A stretch of 64,000 bases of DNA from Schistocerca nitens (lineage: Eukaryota > Arthropoda > Insecta > Orthoptera > Acrididae), in contig NC_064614.1 of assembly GCF_023898315.1 (NCBI RefSeq), positions 499,612,109-499,676,108 on the forward strand, read 5' to 3'. This document shows positions 45,402-55,989 of the stretch, in pieces. The notes below the pieces were generated by a model. The model was not told the origin of the DNA. It ran no database searches and was given only the letters and a program-made list of their open reading frames with translations. The position numbers and the translations under genes are program-made. Within the stretch, counting starts at the first letter, position 1, and the number at the start of each line of letters is the position of its first letter.

Positions 45402-45616
45402 AAAAATGGTTCAAATGGCTCTGAGCACTATGGGACTTAACATCTATGGTCATCAGTCCCCTAGAACTTAGAACTACTTAAACCTAACTAACCTAAGGAC
45501 AGCACACAACACCCAGTCAGCACGAGGCAGAGAAAATCCCTAACCCCGCCGGGAATCGAACCCGGGAACCCGGGCGTGGGAAGCGAGAACGCTACCGCAC
45601 GACCACGAGCTGCGGA
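45402..45616 (-). repeat. tRNA-derived SINE, group B, full length
   Basis: A complete copy whose head ends in GTCCGCAGCTCGTGGTCGTG (minus strand) and has B box GGGTTCGATTCCC. The exact 14-bp target duplication CCATGACGTGATAC lies at 45388-45401 and 45617-45630. It serves as the reference for group B. Confidence 0.94.
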
Positions 45617-45719
45617 CCATGACGTGATACTTCCCGAACTGCGTCGTACATCGATATAGTTTTTCAGGTGCATTCGGTGGTATATGTTATGCAGCACACA
45701 CGCTATCAATACCAACTAT

Positions 45720-45721
<2 letters not shown>

Positions 45722-45757
<36 letters not shown>
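45722..45757. repeat. (TG)n microsatellite
   Basis: 18 uninterrupted TG units. Confidence 0.97.
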
Positions 45758-45759
<2 letters not shown>

Positions 45760-46490
45760 GCAAGCCTGGAATATGCATATGATCATGAACATTTGTTTCT
45801 CCCTTAGTCCGGTTGTCGGAGGGGAATACAGCTCAAATGTTCTTAGCTACTGCTTGCAACACTGCAAAAGTGTTGCGAACAGAGTTAGTGAAAAAGAAGT
45901 AACAAATTTAAACGTCAGTGTTGAGTTGCGCTCTGCCAAAATTCCTGGTTCCTAGTTTTGGTACTGTACATAAACGACGCAGAAAAAACAGGTTTACTGG
46001 TAGCACTTGTGGCACTGGTAGGGAAACAAACATAAATGAATTTTGTTTTGCACATAATTAGAATTGCACATCATTCAGTGTCAGTCCATTATGTACAGAA
46101 TATAAATCGCACTTTTGTTTTACAGGTAATAAAAATTAGTTGATTACATAACTTCTGGACTTTACGTAGCCAAAGCGGTTACTTTTAATGCAAGTACAGT
46201 TTACACGCACAAAAAGTATGTATATGTAGTTCTTATTTTGCACTCGATAGAACGTTCATCATGATCAAGAACAAGAGTTTCCAGTTATTATTGATAAATA
46301 CAAAAGTTGTTTAAGAATAACAAACATGTTTTATATAAGTTCGACAAAGTATTGAAAAGATGTTTGAAATACATTTGTTTTTAGTTTTTTCATTTTTACG
46401 TTTCTTTAGGAAACTGAATTTTCTATTGCTATGTTATAAGTCTGTATGGTTTTTTTTTTTTTTTTTATTTTCAATACAACATCTCTCTCG
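45760..46490. other. AT-rich unassigned sequence
   Basis: No gene or repeat recognised; a 17-nt T run lies at 46450-46466. Confidence 0.3.
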
Positions 46491-46494
46491 TTCA

Positions 46495-46870
46495 CATTGC
46501 AAATCAACAATTCTCGAATAAAACATGGTATTAAACATTTAAAATTTCAATTTTGTTACAAATACTGTTTATTCTTTAAGTAACAGACAGGAGGATAACT
46601 ATGTAGAGCAAAATGTTCTGTAGGTTACCCGGCCGATTACATATCCTGACTCAGTTTCTAGACGGTTCAACACTTCCGTTTCTTGGGGAATGCTGTAAGA
46701 CACTGATCGAAATAAAGAAAGCGATCGTTATGAGGTATCGCCAGACAGGTATGCAACACACCTAACATATGGGTAATGCGGGTACGGACTTAACTGACCA
46801 AAACTACTAGGAAAACAACAGTAGTCTTTGGGTAATTTTGATAGTCTACGGTAGCCTACGGTAGTACAGT
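46495..46870 (-). repeat. Unclassified dispersed repeat, copy 2
   Basis: Reverse complement of the repeat at 34430-34740, with several segments conserved in order (ACAGGAGGATAACTATGTAG near 46590, CTAGACGGTTC near 46660). The family is unknown. Confidence 0.65.
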
Positions 46871-46899
46871 GTGTGATGGTACACTTTTACTGCAGAACA

Positions 46900-47665
46900 T
46901 CGAAATTATAAGTGCCTCAAATGACGGGAAATGAGTTCTACTACGAAAAGAAATGCCAGACCACGACTCCTGCATGTCGGGTGATAGTCCCACCGCTGTC
47001 CACGGCGTCTCCAGACACGTCTTCGCTGGTCATCGCGGCACAGTTCGAAGCGGGACTCATTACTTGTGAGTTATGACAAATCTACTTCAGTCATTGAGAT
47101 CCCAGACCAAAGACATGTCTGAATGTGGTGGGATACCAACCTGACTGTCGCTCTCCATGCAGTCCGACAACCGGGAGTGACGGTGCGGCGTGCCATTTCT
47201 TTTCGTAGCAGAACCTTTTGGTTATCATCTGCGGCACCCTTGCAGTACATCCGTTGACGATATTCTACACCCTGTTTTCTTGCCCTTCACGGCAAGCCAT
47301 TGTAGGCTTACAGAATAATGGCCTCCCACACAGGGCGAGAGTTTCTACTGCTTGTCTTCGTGCTTACAAGCCACCTTAGGCATGCAATATAATAGCCTCC
47401 CACACACGGTGAGTGTTTTTACTGCTTGTCTTCGTGCCTACCAAACCCTACGTTGGCCTGAAAAGTCGCAGATCTCTCCTCAATTGAGAAAGTTTGGAGC
47501 ATTATGGGCAGGGGCCTCCAACCAGCTCAGGATTTTGACGATCTAACGCACCAATTGGACAGAATTTGGCACAATATCCCTCAGGAGGACGTTCAACAAG
47601 TCTGTCAATCAATGCCAAGCCGAATATATGCTTGCGTAAGGGCCCAAAGTGGACAAACACATTAC
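46900..47665. pseudogene. Tc1-like transposase remnant, rearranged into inverted and tandem pieces
   Basis: The minus strand at about 47090-46910 reads NESRFELCRDDQRRRVWRRR and then a GVVVWHFFS-like piece. The plus strand from about 47150 reads TVRRAISFRSRTF (the same region in opposite orientation), a VIICGTLAVH-like piece, then NNGLPHRARVSTACLRAY. That last segment is repeated in tandem about 75 bp later as YNSLPHTVSVFTACLRAY. The C-terminus follows: LSSIEKVWSIMGRGL, ending QSMPSRIYACVRAQSGQTHY. The catalytic second Asp is changed in both tandem copies. Clearly non-functional. Confidence 0.68.
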
Positions 47666-47725
47666 TGACTTTTCATAACTGGGATTCACAGTCATGCGGA
47701 ATTTCTTGAAATGTGTCAGCTTGTA

Positions 47726-49127
47726 CACTACTGGCCATTAAAATTGCTACACCACGAAGATGACGTGCTACAGACGCGAAATTTACCTGACAGGGAGAAG
47801 ATGCTGTGATATGCAAATGATTAGCTTTTCAGAGCATTCACACAAGGTTGGCGCCGGTGGCCTACCTACAACGTGCTGACATGAGGAAATGTTCCAAACG
47901 ATTTCTCATACACAAACAGCAGTTGACCGACGTTGCCTGGTGAAACGTTGTTGTGATGCCTCGTGTAAGGAGGAGAAATGCGTACCATCACGTTTCCGAC
48001 TTTGATAAAGGTCGGATTGTAGCGTATCGCGATTGTGGTTTATCGTATCGCGACATTGCTGCTCGTGTTGGTCGAGATCCAATGGCTGTTAGCAGAATAT
48101 GGAATCGGTGGGTTCAGGAGGGTAATACGGAACGCCGTGCTGGATCCCAACAGCCTCGCATCACTAGCAGTCGAGATGACAGGCATCTTATCCGCATGGC
48201 TGTAACGGATCGTGCAGCCACGTCTCGATCCCTGAGTCAACAGATGGGGACGTTTGCAAGACAACAACCATCTGCACGAACAGTTCGACGACGTTTGCAG
48301 CAGCATGGACTATCAGCTCGGACCATGGCTGCGGTTACCCTTGACGCTGCATCACAGACATGAGCGCCTGCGATGGTGTACTCAACGACGAACTTGGGTG
48401 CGCGAATGGCAAATGTCATTTTTTCGGATGAATCCAGGTTCTGTTTACAGCATCATGATGGTCGCATCCGTGTTTGGCGACATTGCAGTGAACGAACATT
48501 GCAAGCGTGTATTCGTCATCGCCATACTGTAGTATCACCCGGCGTGATGGTATGGGGTGCCATTTGTTACACGTCTCGGTCACCTCTTGTTCGCATTGAC
48601 AGCACTTTGAACAGTGGACGTTACATTTCAGATGTGTTACGACCCGTGGCTCTACCCTTCATTCCATCCCTGCGAAAGCCTACATTTCAGCAGGATAGTG
48701 CACGACCGCATGTTGGAGGTCCTCTACGGGCCTTTCTGGATAGAGAAAATGTTCGACTGCTGCCCTGGCCAGCACATTCTCCAGGCCTCTCACCAACTGA
48801 AAACGTCTGGTCAATGGTGGCCGAGCAACTGGCTCGTCACAATACGCCAGTCACTACTCTTGATGAGCTATGGTATCGTGTTGAAGCTGCCTGGGCAGCT
48901 GTACCTGTACACGCAATCCAAGCTCTGTTTGACTCAATGCCCCGGCGTATCTAGGCCGTCATTATGGCCAGAGGTGGTTGTTCTGGGTACTGATTTCTCA
49001 GGATCTGTGCACCCAAGTTGCGTGAAAATGTAATAACATTCAGTTCTAGTATAATATATTTGTCCAATGAATACCCGTTTATAATCTGCATTTCTTCTTG
49101 GTGTAGCAATTTTAATGGCCAGTAGTG
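47726..49127 (+). mobile_element. Tc1-like transposon, full length, DD34E type
   Basis: A 1402-bp unit flanked by TA (47724-47725 and 49128-49129). The terminal inverted repeats are perfect over the first 29 bp (starting CACTACTGGCCATTAAAATT). It contains one transposase gene with two frameshifts. Full ends plus few defects suggest moderate age. It is not closely related to the 8788/62170 family. Confidence 0.92.
47953..48954 (+). pseudogene. Tc1-like transposase with two compensating frameshifts
   Basis: It starts MMPRVRRRNAYHHVSDFDKG, with helix-turn-helix GLSYRDIAARVGRDPMAVSR. At about 48325 the protein moves to the next frame (LRLPLTLHHRHERLRWC) and returns at about 48412 to ANVIFSDESRF. 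The conserved order supports this path; the original frame hits a stop at 48361-48363. The catalytic residues are present: SDESRF, FQQDSARPHV and LSPTENVWS, with 34 residues between second Asp and Glu, the classical Tc1 spacing. The C-terminus is at SMPRRI. Only the two shifts appear to prevent a full-length product. Confidence 0.88.
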
Positions 49128-49165
49128 TATAAAGTAGACATGGCTTAAAGCCAAAACATCTGCAC

Positions 49166-49215
49166 TTGATAATGGCCTAAGGTCGAAATTGCAATAGTAG
49201 AAATAAAAAGTTTAA
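49166..49215 (+). repeat. Short shared repeat end
   Basis: AATGGCCTAAGGTCGAAATTG closely matches the segment at 53454-53475 (GATGGCCTAAGGCCGAAATTG). These are probably two copies of the terminal part of one repeat; the rest is not recognised. Confidence 0.4.
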
Positions 49216-49405
49216 CAGTCACTGGCGTAAACATGTCTTTCAAGACATTATTGACCTGCTCATTTTGTGAAGTGCTTTCCCTTGAATAAATCACACAATT
49301 TTACTGAAATTTGTTTATCTGTACATGTACATCACATCTACAGATTTCCGTCTCATTCGGAAAGTTCCTTCGTGGTGGGTCGGTTTTTCTGTCGTTGAAT
49401 GTATA

Positions 49406-50985
49406 CAGGGTGTTACAAAAAGGTACGGCCAAACTTTCAGGAAACATTCCTCACACACAAAGAAAGAAAATATGTTATGTGGACATGTGTCCGGAAACGC
49501 TTACTTTCCATGTTAGAGTTCATTTTATTACTTCTCTTCAAATCACATTAATCATGGAATGGAAACACACAGCAACAGAACGTACCAGCGTGACTTCAAA
49601 CACTTTGTTACAGGAAATGTTCAAAATGTCCTCCGTTAGCGAGGATACATGCATCCACCCTCCGTCGCATGGAATCCCTGATGCGCTGATGCAGCCGTGG
49701 AGAATGGCGTATTGTATCACAGCCGTCCACAATACGAGCACCGAGAGTCTCTACATTTGGTACCGGGGTTGCGTAGACAAGAGCTTTCAAATGCCACCAT
49801 AAATGAAAGTCAAGAGGGTTGAGGTCAGGAGAGCGTGGAGGCCATGGAATTGGTCCGCCTCTACCAATCCATCGGTCACCGAATCTGTTGTTGAGAAGCG
49901 TACGAACACTTCGACTGAAATGTGCAGGAGCTCCATCGAGCATGAACCAGATGTTGTGTCGTACTTGTAGAGGCACATGTTCTAGCAGCACAGGTAGAGT
50001 ATCCCGTATGAAATCATGATAAAGTGCTCCATTGAGCGTAGGTAGAGGAACATGGGGACCAATCAAGACATCACCAACAATGCCTGCCCAAACGTTCACA
50101 GAAAATCTGTTTTGATGACGTGATTGCACAATTGCGTGCGTATTCTCGTCAGACCACACCTGTTGATTGTGAAATTTACAATTTGATCACGTTGGAATGA
50201 AGCCTCATCCTAAAGAGAACATTTGCACTGAAATAAGGATTAACACATTGTTGGATGAACCATTCGCAGAAGTGTACCCGTGGAGGCCAATCAGCTGCTG
50301 ATAGTGCCTGCACACGCTGTACATGGAACGGAAAAAACTGGTTCTCCCGTAGCACTCTCCATACAGTGTCGTGGTCAACGTTACCTTGTACAGCAGCAGC
50401 TTTTCTGACGCTGACATTAGGGTTATCGTCAAGTGCACGAAGAATTGCCTCGTCCATTGCAGGGGTCCTCGTCGTTCTAGGTCTTCCCCAGTCGCGAGTC
50501 ATAGGCTGGAATGTTCCGTGCTCCCTAAGACGCCGATCAATTGCTTCGAACGTCTTCCTGTCGGGACACCTTCGTTCTGGAAATCTGTCTCGACACAAAC
50601 ATACCGCGCCACGGCTATTGCCCCGTGCTAATCCATACATCAAATGGGCATGTGCCAACTCCGCATTTGTAAACATTGCACTGACTGCAAAACCACGTTC
50701 GTGATGAACACTAACCTGTTGATGCTACGTACTGATGTGCTTGATGTACTGTACTGTAGAGCAATGAGTCGCATGTCAACACAAGCACCGAAGTCAACAT
50801 TACCTTCCTCCAATTGGGCCAGCTGGCGGTGAATCGAGGAAGTACAGTACATACTGACGAAACTAAAATGAGCTCTAACATGGAAATTAAGCGTTTCCGG
50901 ACACACGTCCACATAACATCTTTTCTTTATTTGTGTGTGAGGAATGTTTCCTGAAAGTTTGGCTGTACCTTTTTGTAACACCCTG
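49406..50985 (-). mobile_element. Mariner-type transposon, DD41D, with about 120-bp TIRs
   Basis: A 1580-bp unit between TA dinucleotides (49404-49405 and 50986-50987). The inverted repeats begin CAGGGTGTTACAAAAAGGTA and remain alignable for about 120 bp with few mismatches, far longer than the usual 20-30 bp of mariners. The interior encodes one transposase on the minus strand with two frameshifts. Confidence 0.9.
49608..50676 (-). pseudogene. DD41D mariner transposase, frameshifted
   Basis: The N-terminus is MFTNAELAHAHLMYGLARGN, followed by the DNA-binding region (RRCPDRKTFEAIDRRLREHG, SVRKAAAVQGN) and then LRENQFFPFHVQ. A shift at about 50210 leads to DEASFQRDQIVN (first Asp), and a second at about 50180 leads to FHNQQVWSDENTHAI. 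The second Asp is in WFMLDGAPAHF and the third in RSPDLNPLDFHLWWHL. I count 41 residues between them, the spacing that defines the rosa-type DD41D family (established nomenclature). All three Asp are intact. The C-terminus is at GGHFEHFL. Roughly 350 residues in total. Confidence 0.88.
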
Positions 50986-51089
50986 TAGACCAGTGTCATT
51001 TCTAACTGTGCACATGTGGGTGATTACAGAGGAATCTGAGCCGCACTAGGCAGTGCAGCAGTGACCACGTGACTGGTTGTATGTTGCAG

Positions 51090-51215
51090 AGCGAGGCTGC
51101 GGCTACGATGAGGAGCGGCGTGACGGAGTGGCGGTCCCGCACGCCGGCCGCCTCCGCGCCCCTGCAGCCCGGCCCCTGCCTCCGCCTCTGCCTGCTGGCG
51201 CTGCTCCTTGCCGCG
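51090..51215 (+). CDS. Candidate host-gene exon encoding a signal-peptide-like N-terminus (partial)
   Basis: TTGTATGTTGCAG at 51077-51089 is a plausible 3' splice site, and CCGCG followed by GTGAGT at 51216 is a near-perfect 5' splice site. Between them, ATG at 51108 (A at -3) opens 36 codons in phase 0: a polar N-region (MRSGVTEWRSRTPAA), then a hydrophobic core LRLCLLALLLAA at the exon end. That is the layout of a signal peptide or signal anchor, so the product is probably secreted or membrane-bound. The exon is GC-rich, unlike the transposons around it. Downstream exons are outside the window or unrecognised, so the gene cannot be named. The 18 bases before the ATG would be 5' UTR. Confidence 0.55.
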
Positions 51216-51219
51216 GTGA

Positions 51220-51615
51220 GTACTGCCCTGCCAGCGCCTGCTGCTAACCCTCACTACACTCAGCAGCACTGCTCGCGCTGCATACACACACTCTCTTCTC
51301 TCTGACACCGCAGTACGTACTCCGACTGCAGATGACAGTACCGTCTACAAGCCGACCAGTCGATGATGCGTGAAATTGCCTGATTTCCCTCATTCCTCGA
51401 CAAGCACTGCTACGCCTTGTCTCAGCAAATTGTGACACCTGTGCGTCACCATGCATTCACCAGCTAATGTCGAATGTCTTTTGGAATCAGGTATTGATTA
51501 CTGAAGACATCACACAACGGTGATGTGAGTCGCAGATAACTTTTTATTCTCGAGTCAGAAACATACAAATTTACAGTAGCCATACACATCAGTAAATATG
51601 TACATACATATATAC
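51220..51615. other. Probable intron sequence, unassigned
   Basis: It follows the splice donor at 51216. No further exon or repeat is recognised. Confidence 0.3.
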
Positions 51616-51619
51616 AAAT

Positions 51620-52580
51620 TGTATTTATATTACATGTGTCCAGTAGTTGGCAACCTCCAAGGCGCTTGGAGTGGCTTGCAGGAGATCAATCTTCGTGCAG
51701 GATGTAGGGCACAAAAGGCACTGGAGCACGTGGCTTGTGGTTTGTTCTTGTCTACAATGACAGGACGTATCTTCTGTTATGAAGCCCCATCTCTTCAGGT
51801 TGTCTCTGGATCGTCCAACTCCTGATCGTAATCTGTTTAAAAATTTCCACACCAGCCAGCTCTCGTTGTGTCCAGGTGGTAGTTCTTCAGCTTCTGGCGT
51901 CTGCAGGTGGCGTTGACTTCTTCCATAACTCCAGCCTTGCCTCCTCTGGTGAAATGGTGAGCTTCTCGGATGTTCTCAGGAAGCTCTTTCGCGATCGCAG
52001 CCGTTGCTGTGGTGGATTATGTCCGTGCAGTGGATGGGCACTGTCCTGTTCCACTTTCAGTCTCTCCTTGTTGGCAGCCACTTTTCTGCGTACCCATGGT
52101 GGCGCTATTCCAGCCAGGCAGTAGAGCTTATTAGTTGGCTCTGAGCACTATGGGACTTAACATCTATGGTCATCAGTCCCCTAGAACTTAGAACTACTTA
52201 AACCTAACTAACCTAAGGACAGCACACAACACCCAGTCATCACGAGGCAGGGAAAATCCCTGACCCCGCCGGGAATCGAACCCGGGAACCCGGGCGTGGG
52301 AAGCGAGAACGCTACCGCACGACCACGAGCTGCGGACGCTTATCAGTTGGGGTAGGTCTTAAGCAACTTGTGATCAACCTGCAGGTTTCATTGAGAGCAA
52401 TGTCTACTTGTCTGGCATGAGATGACCTGTACCAGACTGGAGAAGCATATTCAGCAGTAGAAAAACACAGTGCCATTGCAGAACAGCGAATAGTTTGTGG
52501 ATGTGATCCCCAATGTGTCCCCGCTATTTTGCGAATTAGGTAACTGAAACCTGCCGATTTGGTTTAGCGACACAGCCATT
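51620..52580 (-). pseudogene. Jockey-superfamily RT C-terminal remnant with a SINE inside
   Basis: The minus strand from about 52480 reads CFSTAEYASPVWYRSSHARQ and continues with VDIALNETCR, then LRPTPTNKLYCLAGIAPPWV, which spans the site of the SINE and is restored when the SINE is skipped. It continues with RRKVAANKERLKVEQDSAHP and an RKSFLRTSEKLTISPEEARL segment. It ends with WKFLNRLRSGVGRSRDNLKR and a cysteine/histidine motif CHCRQEQTTSHVLQC (C-x-C-x8-H-x4-C). The RT palm is missing. The frame is open over long parts, so decay is modest. Confidence 0.72.
52139..52337 (-). repeat. tRNA-derived SINE, group B
   Basis: Full head; the last bases of the 3' tail are missing. It is flanked by GCTTATTAGTTGG (52126-52138) and GCTTATCAGTTGG (52338-52350), a 13-bp duplication with one difference. 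It lies inside an RT remnant. Confidence 0.92.
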
Positions 52581-52599
52581 TCATTTTAAGCAAAAGCAG

Positions 52600-53735
52600 T
52601 TTTATTTTTAAACTACCGCTCGTAAAATCTGCTGCACACTGAAAAGACGCCAGCTACAAAATACTTGTTGTTGATAAATCATTACAAATATTACGTAAGC
52701 TACAGAAAGATGAAATCATGGATTTGATGCAAGAAATTGAAATTTAATTCCGATCAACAGAATTTTAAATGAACAAAACGCCTGCAAAATGGAAAATTCC
52801 TAGATAACTTTTTTCTAGTTCTGCGACGTTCCATTAAAGAATCATATGATGTATAATCATCGCTATGCTCGTTAATAAATATTATTGGTTTGCGAAAGAT
52901 CACACAACCATAAAGCAAGTCAGAGGAGGTTTTACTCGATTTTCATCGTTTTCAATATTGTTTCATTACCGTACTGTGGTCGGCTTATATTCATGACAAC
53001 TGGTCGAAAGTGACGTGCTCCCACAGAATAGAACAAATAGTTACAAGTAATTTTAAGGAAATTACATGCAATCATATTTACACCAATGATGGGCGATAAT
53101 TAAATATAATTGAGAAAAAAGACATATATATCTGAATTAACGAATTTCTGTAAAATAATCACAATCTTTCTAATGTAAAGACGTTAAAAACCTGGGCTTT
53201 ATATGTTAGAACTTTGCAACAACTGCTCAACAGTAACGTGCCCCTAAAAAACGAAAAACTATTTATAATTTATTTTATGACAATTACATGCAATCATAAG
53301 AGCAAAGACGTGTATGGCATAATATACCAGAATAGTCCATGAAGTAAGTTACAATCCTCCTACTATATCTTGCGATATCGCTTGTCCGTATGTTACATTC
53401 ATGAGTGATACTAACTCATCCGATGTATGATGCTTCTGATTAAGATACTTCAAGATGGCCTAAGGCCGAAATTGTACAATCTTACATCAAATATAGAGAA
53501 TATCAGCTGAAGCCATCACGAAATCATTCAAAAAATTCATCATAGCTACAAACCCAATCGCACTGAAGATTATATCAGTAAAAATTAAATGACAGAATTT
53601 TGATTGATACGGTCAAACTACAAATTTACTTGTATAAAATCTGTCGTGACATCGATAGCTGTATATTAAGGACCACGCAGTCTGTATATGTTCGGCAAAG
53701 CCGGTTTTGTCACATAACAGAGCGAGGTGGCGCAG
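52600..53735. other. AT-rich unassigned sequence
   Basis: No gene or structure recognised. A short repeat end at 53454-53475 is shared with 49166. Confidence 0.3.
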
Positions 53736-53738
53736 TTC

Positions 53739-53784
53739 TTAACACATTGCGGGCGAATCTCGAGTTAACTCGTGTTTCGCCCGC
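53739..53784. repeat. TTAA followed by a 36-bp palindrome; possible piggyBac-type end
   Basis: TTAA (53739-53742) is followed by CACATT and the palindrome 53749-53784, whose arms are GCGGGCGAA and TTCGCCCGC around CGAGTTAACTCG. piggyBac elements insert at TTAA and often start with a C-rich inverted repeat, but no matching right end was found, so this remains tentative. Confidence 0.3.
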
Positions 53785-54069
53785 CATCCGTTTTGGAAGG
53801 ACTTCACGATAACTCGCAATTTATTTACGCTGTCTGTAGATGCCGTCAGATGTGATATAATTTAACTACTTCGTTTTTTAGGTGTGTATACACCAGTAGT
53901 CAATGTATTTAACTTTATTGCCTTCATGATTTTTTTTTATTTGCAGTTTGATTGTATTTTGATATTTCAAATAGTTAGTATTTCCGTCTTCACGTTTTTC
54001 CTGCTTTTAGAGAGGGTTCTGTTCAGAAAACGGAAGGAAATGAACGAAATTACTTCCAGACGCTTCTGA

Positions 54070-54740
54070 CAATGGTTACTTAGGTGTTCCTACTGAGAAC
54101 AAAGATCCGGATGACTGTGTAAATGAATGTTTCTTATGATTCTGACGCCCATTCCAACGACAGTAACATCATTAAACCTGTAAAGAAACGAAAGGTCGCA
54201 GTGCTTTCAAGTGATTTCGTCAAGAACGATGAAAGTGATTCCGCTCTTGTGAATGATTTGTTTTGTCATAATGTTAACCATTTAGAGGCGGTACCCGAAT
54301 CTCTTTCGTCTTGGATTTTGGAGGCCAGTAGTTTAAATTCTCGTCTGATCCATTCAGACTCACGTTTTCCGTGGTTTGTCTGAATTGTTCAAGGCAAATA
54401 TCGAGATGGACTCTTCCCCATTTCCAAGCTTGTGCTCCGTTACAGTGAAGTCGTCATCGAATCTGCGTTAAACCATAATCTCCCTTCCTTCCTTCTACCA
54501 AAAAGACGTGTTAGGCAGCCGTGTAAGACGCCACAGTACAGGAGAATCAAATGTTGGTTGGAAATCCAGAAAATAACAACAACAAATTGTGTTTTCCGTT
54601 CGTTTATATTGTTAGAGGATTTGCCTCCTGAGCAGAATCACAATACAGACTCGTACTTTTGTGGCGCCACATGCCAGCCACAAACAGCTCGCCTCGACAC
54701 CGGTATACGCCAGTCAATAATGCCCTAATAGCATCTGGCA
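54070..54740 (+). pseudogene. Unrecognised degenerate coding-like region
   Basis: An 86-codon frame (54123-54383) begins MNVSYDSDAHSNDSNIIKPV and carries KKRKV, an acidic start with a nuclear-localisation-like basic patch, as at the N-terminus of some transposases including piggyBac type. The following frames show no catalytic motif. The function is unknown. Confidence 0.22.
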
Positions 54741-55299
54741 TGCTTGTACTGTTTCGCCGTTACGATATTGCATAATCTTTCATTCGGTCCCACTCGTTAT
54801 AGGTTGCAACAATTCGAAGAAAAACACCCTTCCATGATTCTCTCACTTGTTGAATTACGTATGTTTAGTTGATCCTTTTTCTACCATCGAATCTGACAAA
54901 TTACTACTAAATAATTATAATAGTATTATCCACATAAATTATACAATACTACGAAGTTAATATTTGGAAGGGGGGATGGGGGCGGAGGCGTTCAAACTAT
55001 GGGGGTATAAATATGTAAAGCCAGTTCTGATGTCTGGATGCCAGTGGACACATTACGTGCAAAAGACTTCCTACATCTGTTAAGTTACTTGTATCTTGGC
55101 AATCAATAAAGTCGTGAACATACTTTGCTTTTTGTTTCACGAGCTCCTGGTCAATATTTGTCAAGATGAAAAGAGATCACAAGTATCTCCAATGAGTAAA
55201 AAGGTTATTTTGTGTGAAAAAGTTAGGCACCCTAGTAACGATCTGACCACAATTTCTCGAGATATCCCAGACACCACTTCCAATTCTGACGAAGTATTC

Positions 55300-55445
55300 A
55301 GATAAAGATCAGTGTACGGAATTCTGTTTTCGAGAAAGCTCATTCGTATTGTTGTTCCCGAAGTACCTGTTTTATTTACGAGATGACGGTGCAAAATAGC
55401 ATCAAATGCCTCTCAGAAATCAAGGAGCGTGGCATCAAATAGGGA
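55300..55445 (-). pseudogene. Small RT fragment
   Basis: The minus strand reads DATLLDF, one stop, EAFDAILHRHLVNK, which corresponds to the FLDFRKAFDTVPHRLL motif with the first catalytic Asp. Only about 45 codons are recognisable. Confidence 0.45.
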
Positions 55446-55549
55446 CCCCTCTATTAATTACCGTCTGGACCTAATGAACGTGCAGAGATACGAGAGGTAG
55501 TAGTAAAGTTGTAATTATCACCTTAAAAAAAGAAGAAGATTGGCGATGG

Positions 55550-55985
55550 GTGTTAGTCCTCTATGCATTCACCTACCAATGCGGCACACTTTTCCCACAG
55601 ACGAATGACTTGAGAGAGACCTTGCTTGAAGAAGTCTGAAATTTGGTTGTTCACGAACGGTTTTACCTCTAAAATGACATTGTTGCCGCTCTTTAAATGG
55701 CTACTACGAAATGGTTTTTTCAACCGAGGAAAGAGGAAGAAGCTGCGGTAGGGACAGGGGGGGGGGGGGAGGAAGCAACATTTTATGGGCCAAAGAACCA
55801 GCATAAGCGTCTGCATTCTTGTGGAGGATGGGACGTTGTCGTGTAGGATAAACAGTTCCGCGAGGTTTCATCTTTACACTCCCCCATAACAACAACAGGA
55901 GATTTCGGTAGTATGCTCCAGTGACGGTTTGCCCCCTTAAGAGCACAATCTGTACAATCTGTCAGCAGCATACGTGTTTACGCTG
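55550..55985 (-). pseudogene. Mariner-like transposase C-terminal remnant
   Basis: The minus strand shows TGAYYRNLLLLLWGSVKMKP, then RPILHKNADAYAGSLAHKM where HQDNAPAHTA is expected (second Asp lost), then FLFPRLKKPFRSSHLKSGNN and QGLSQVIRLWEKCAALVG, the typical C-terminus. A 13-nt G/C run at 55757-55769 lies between the two halves and disrupts the SPDLAP-type region. Confidence 0.68.
55757..55769 (+). repeat. Poly-G tract (13 nt)
   Basis: Uninterrupted run of 13 G inside the mariner remnant, probably a slippage expansion. Confidence 0.9.
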
Positions 55986-55989
55986 CTTA

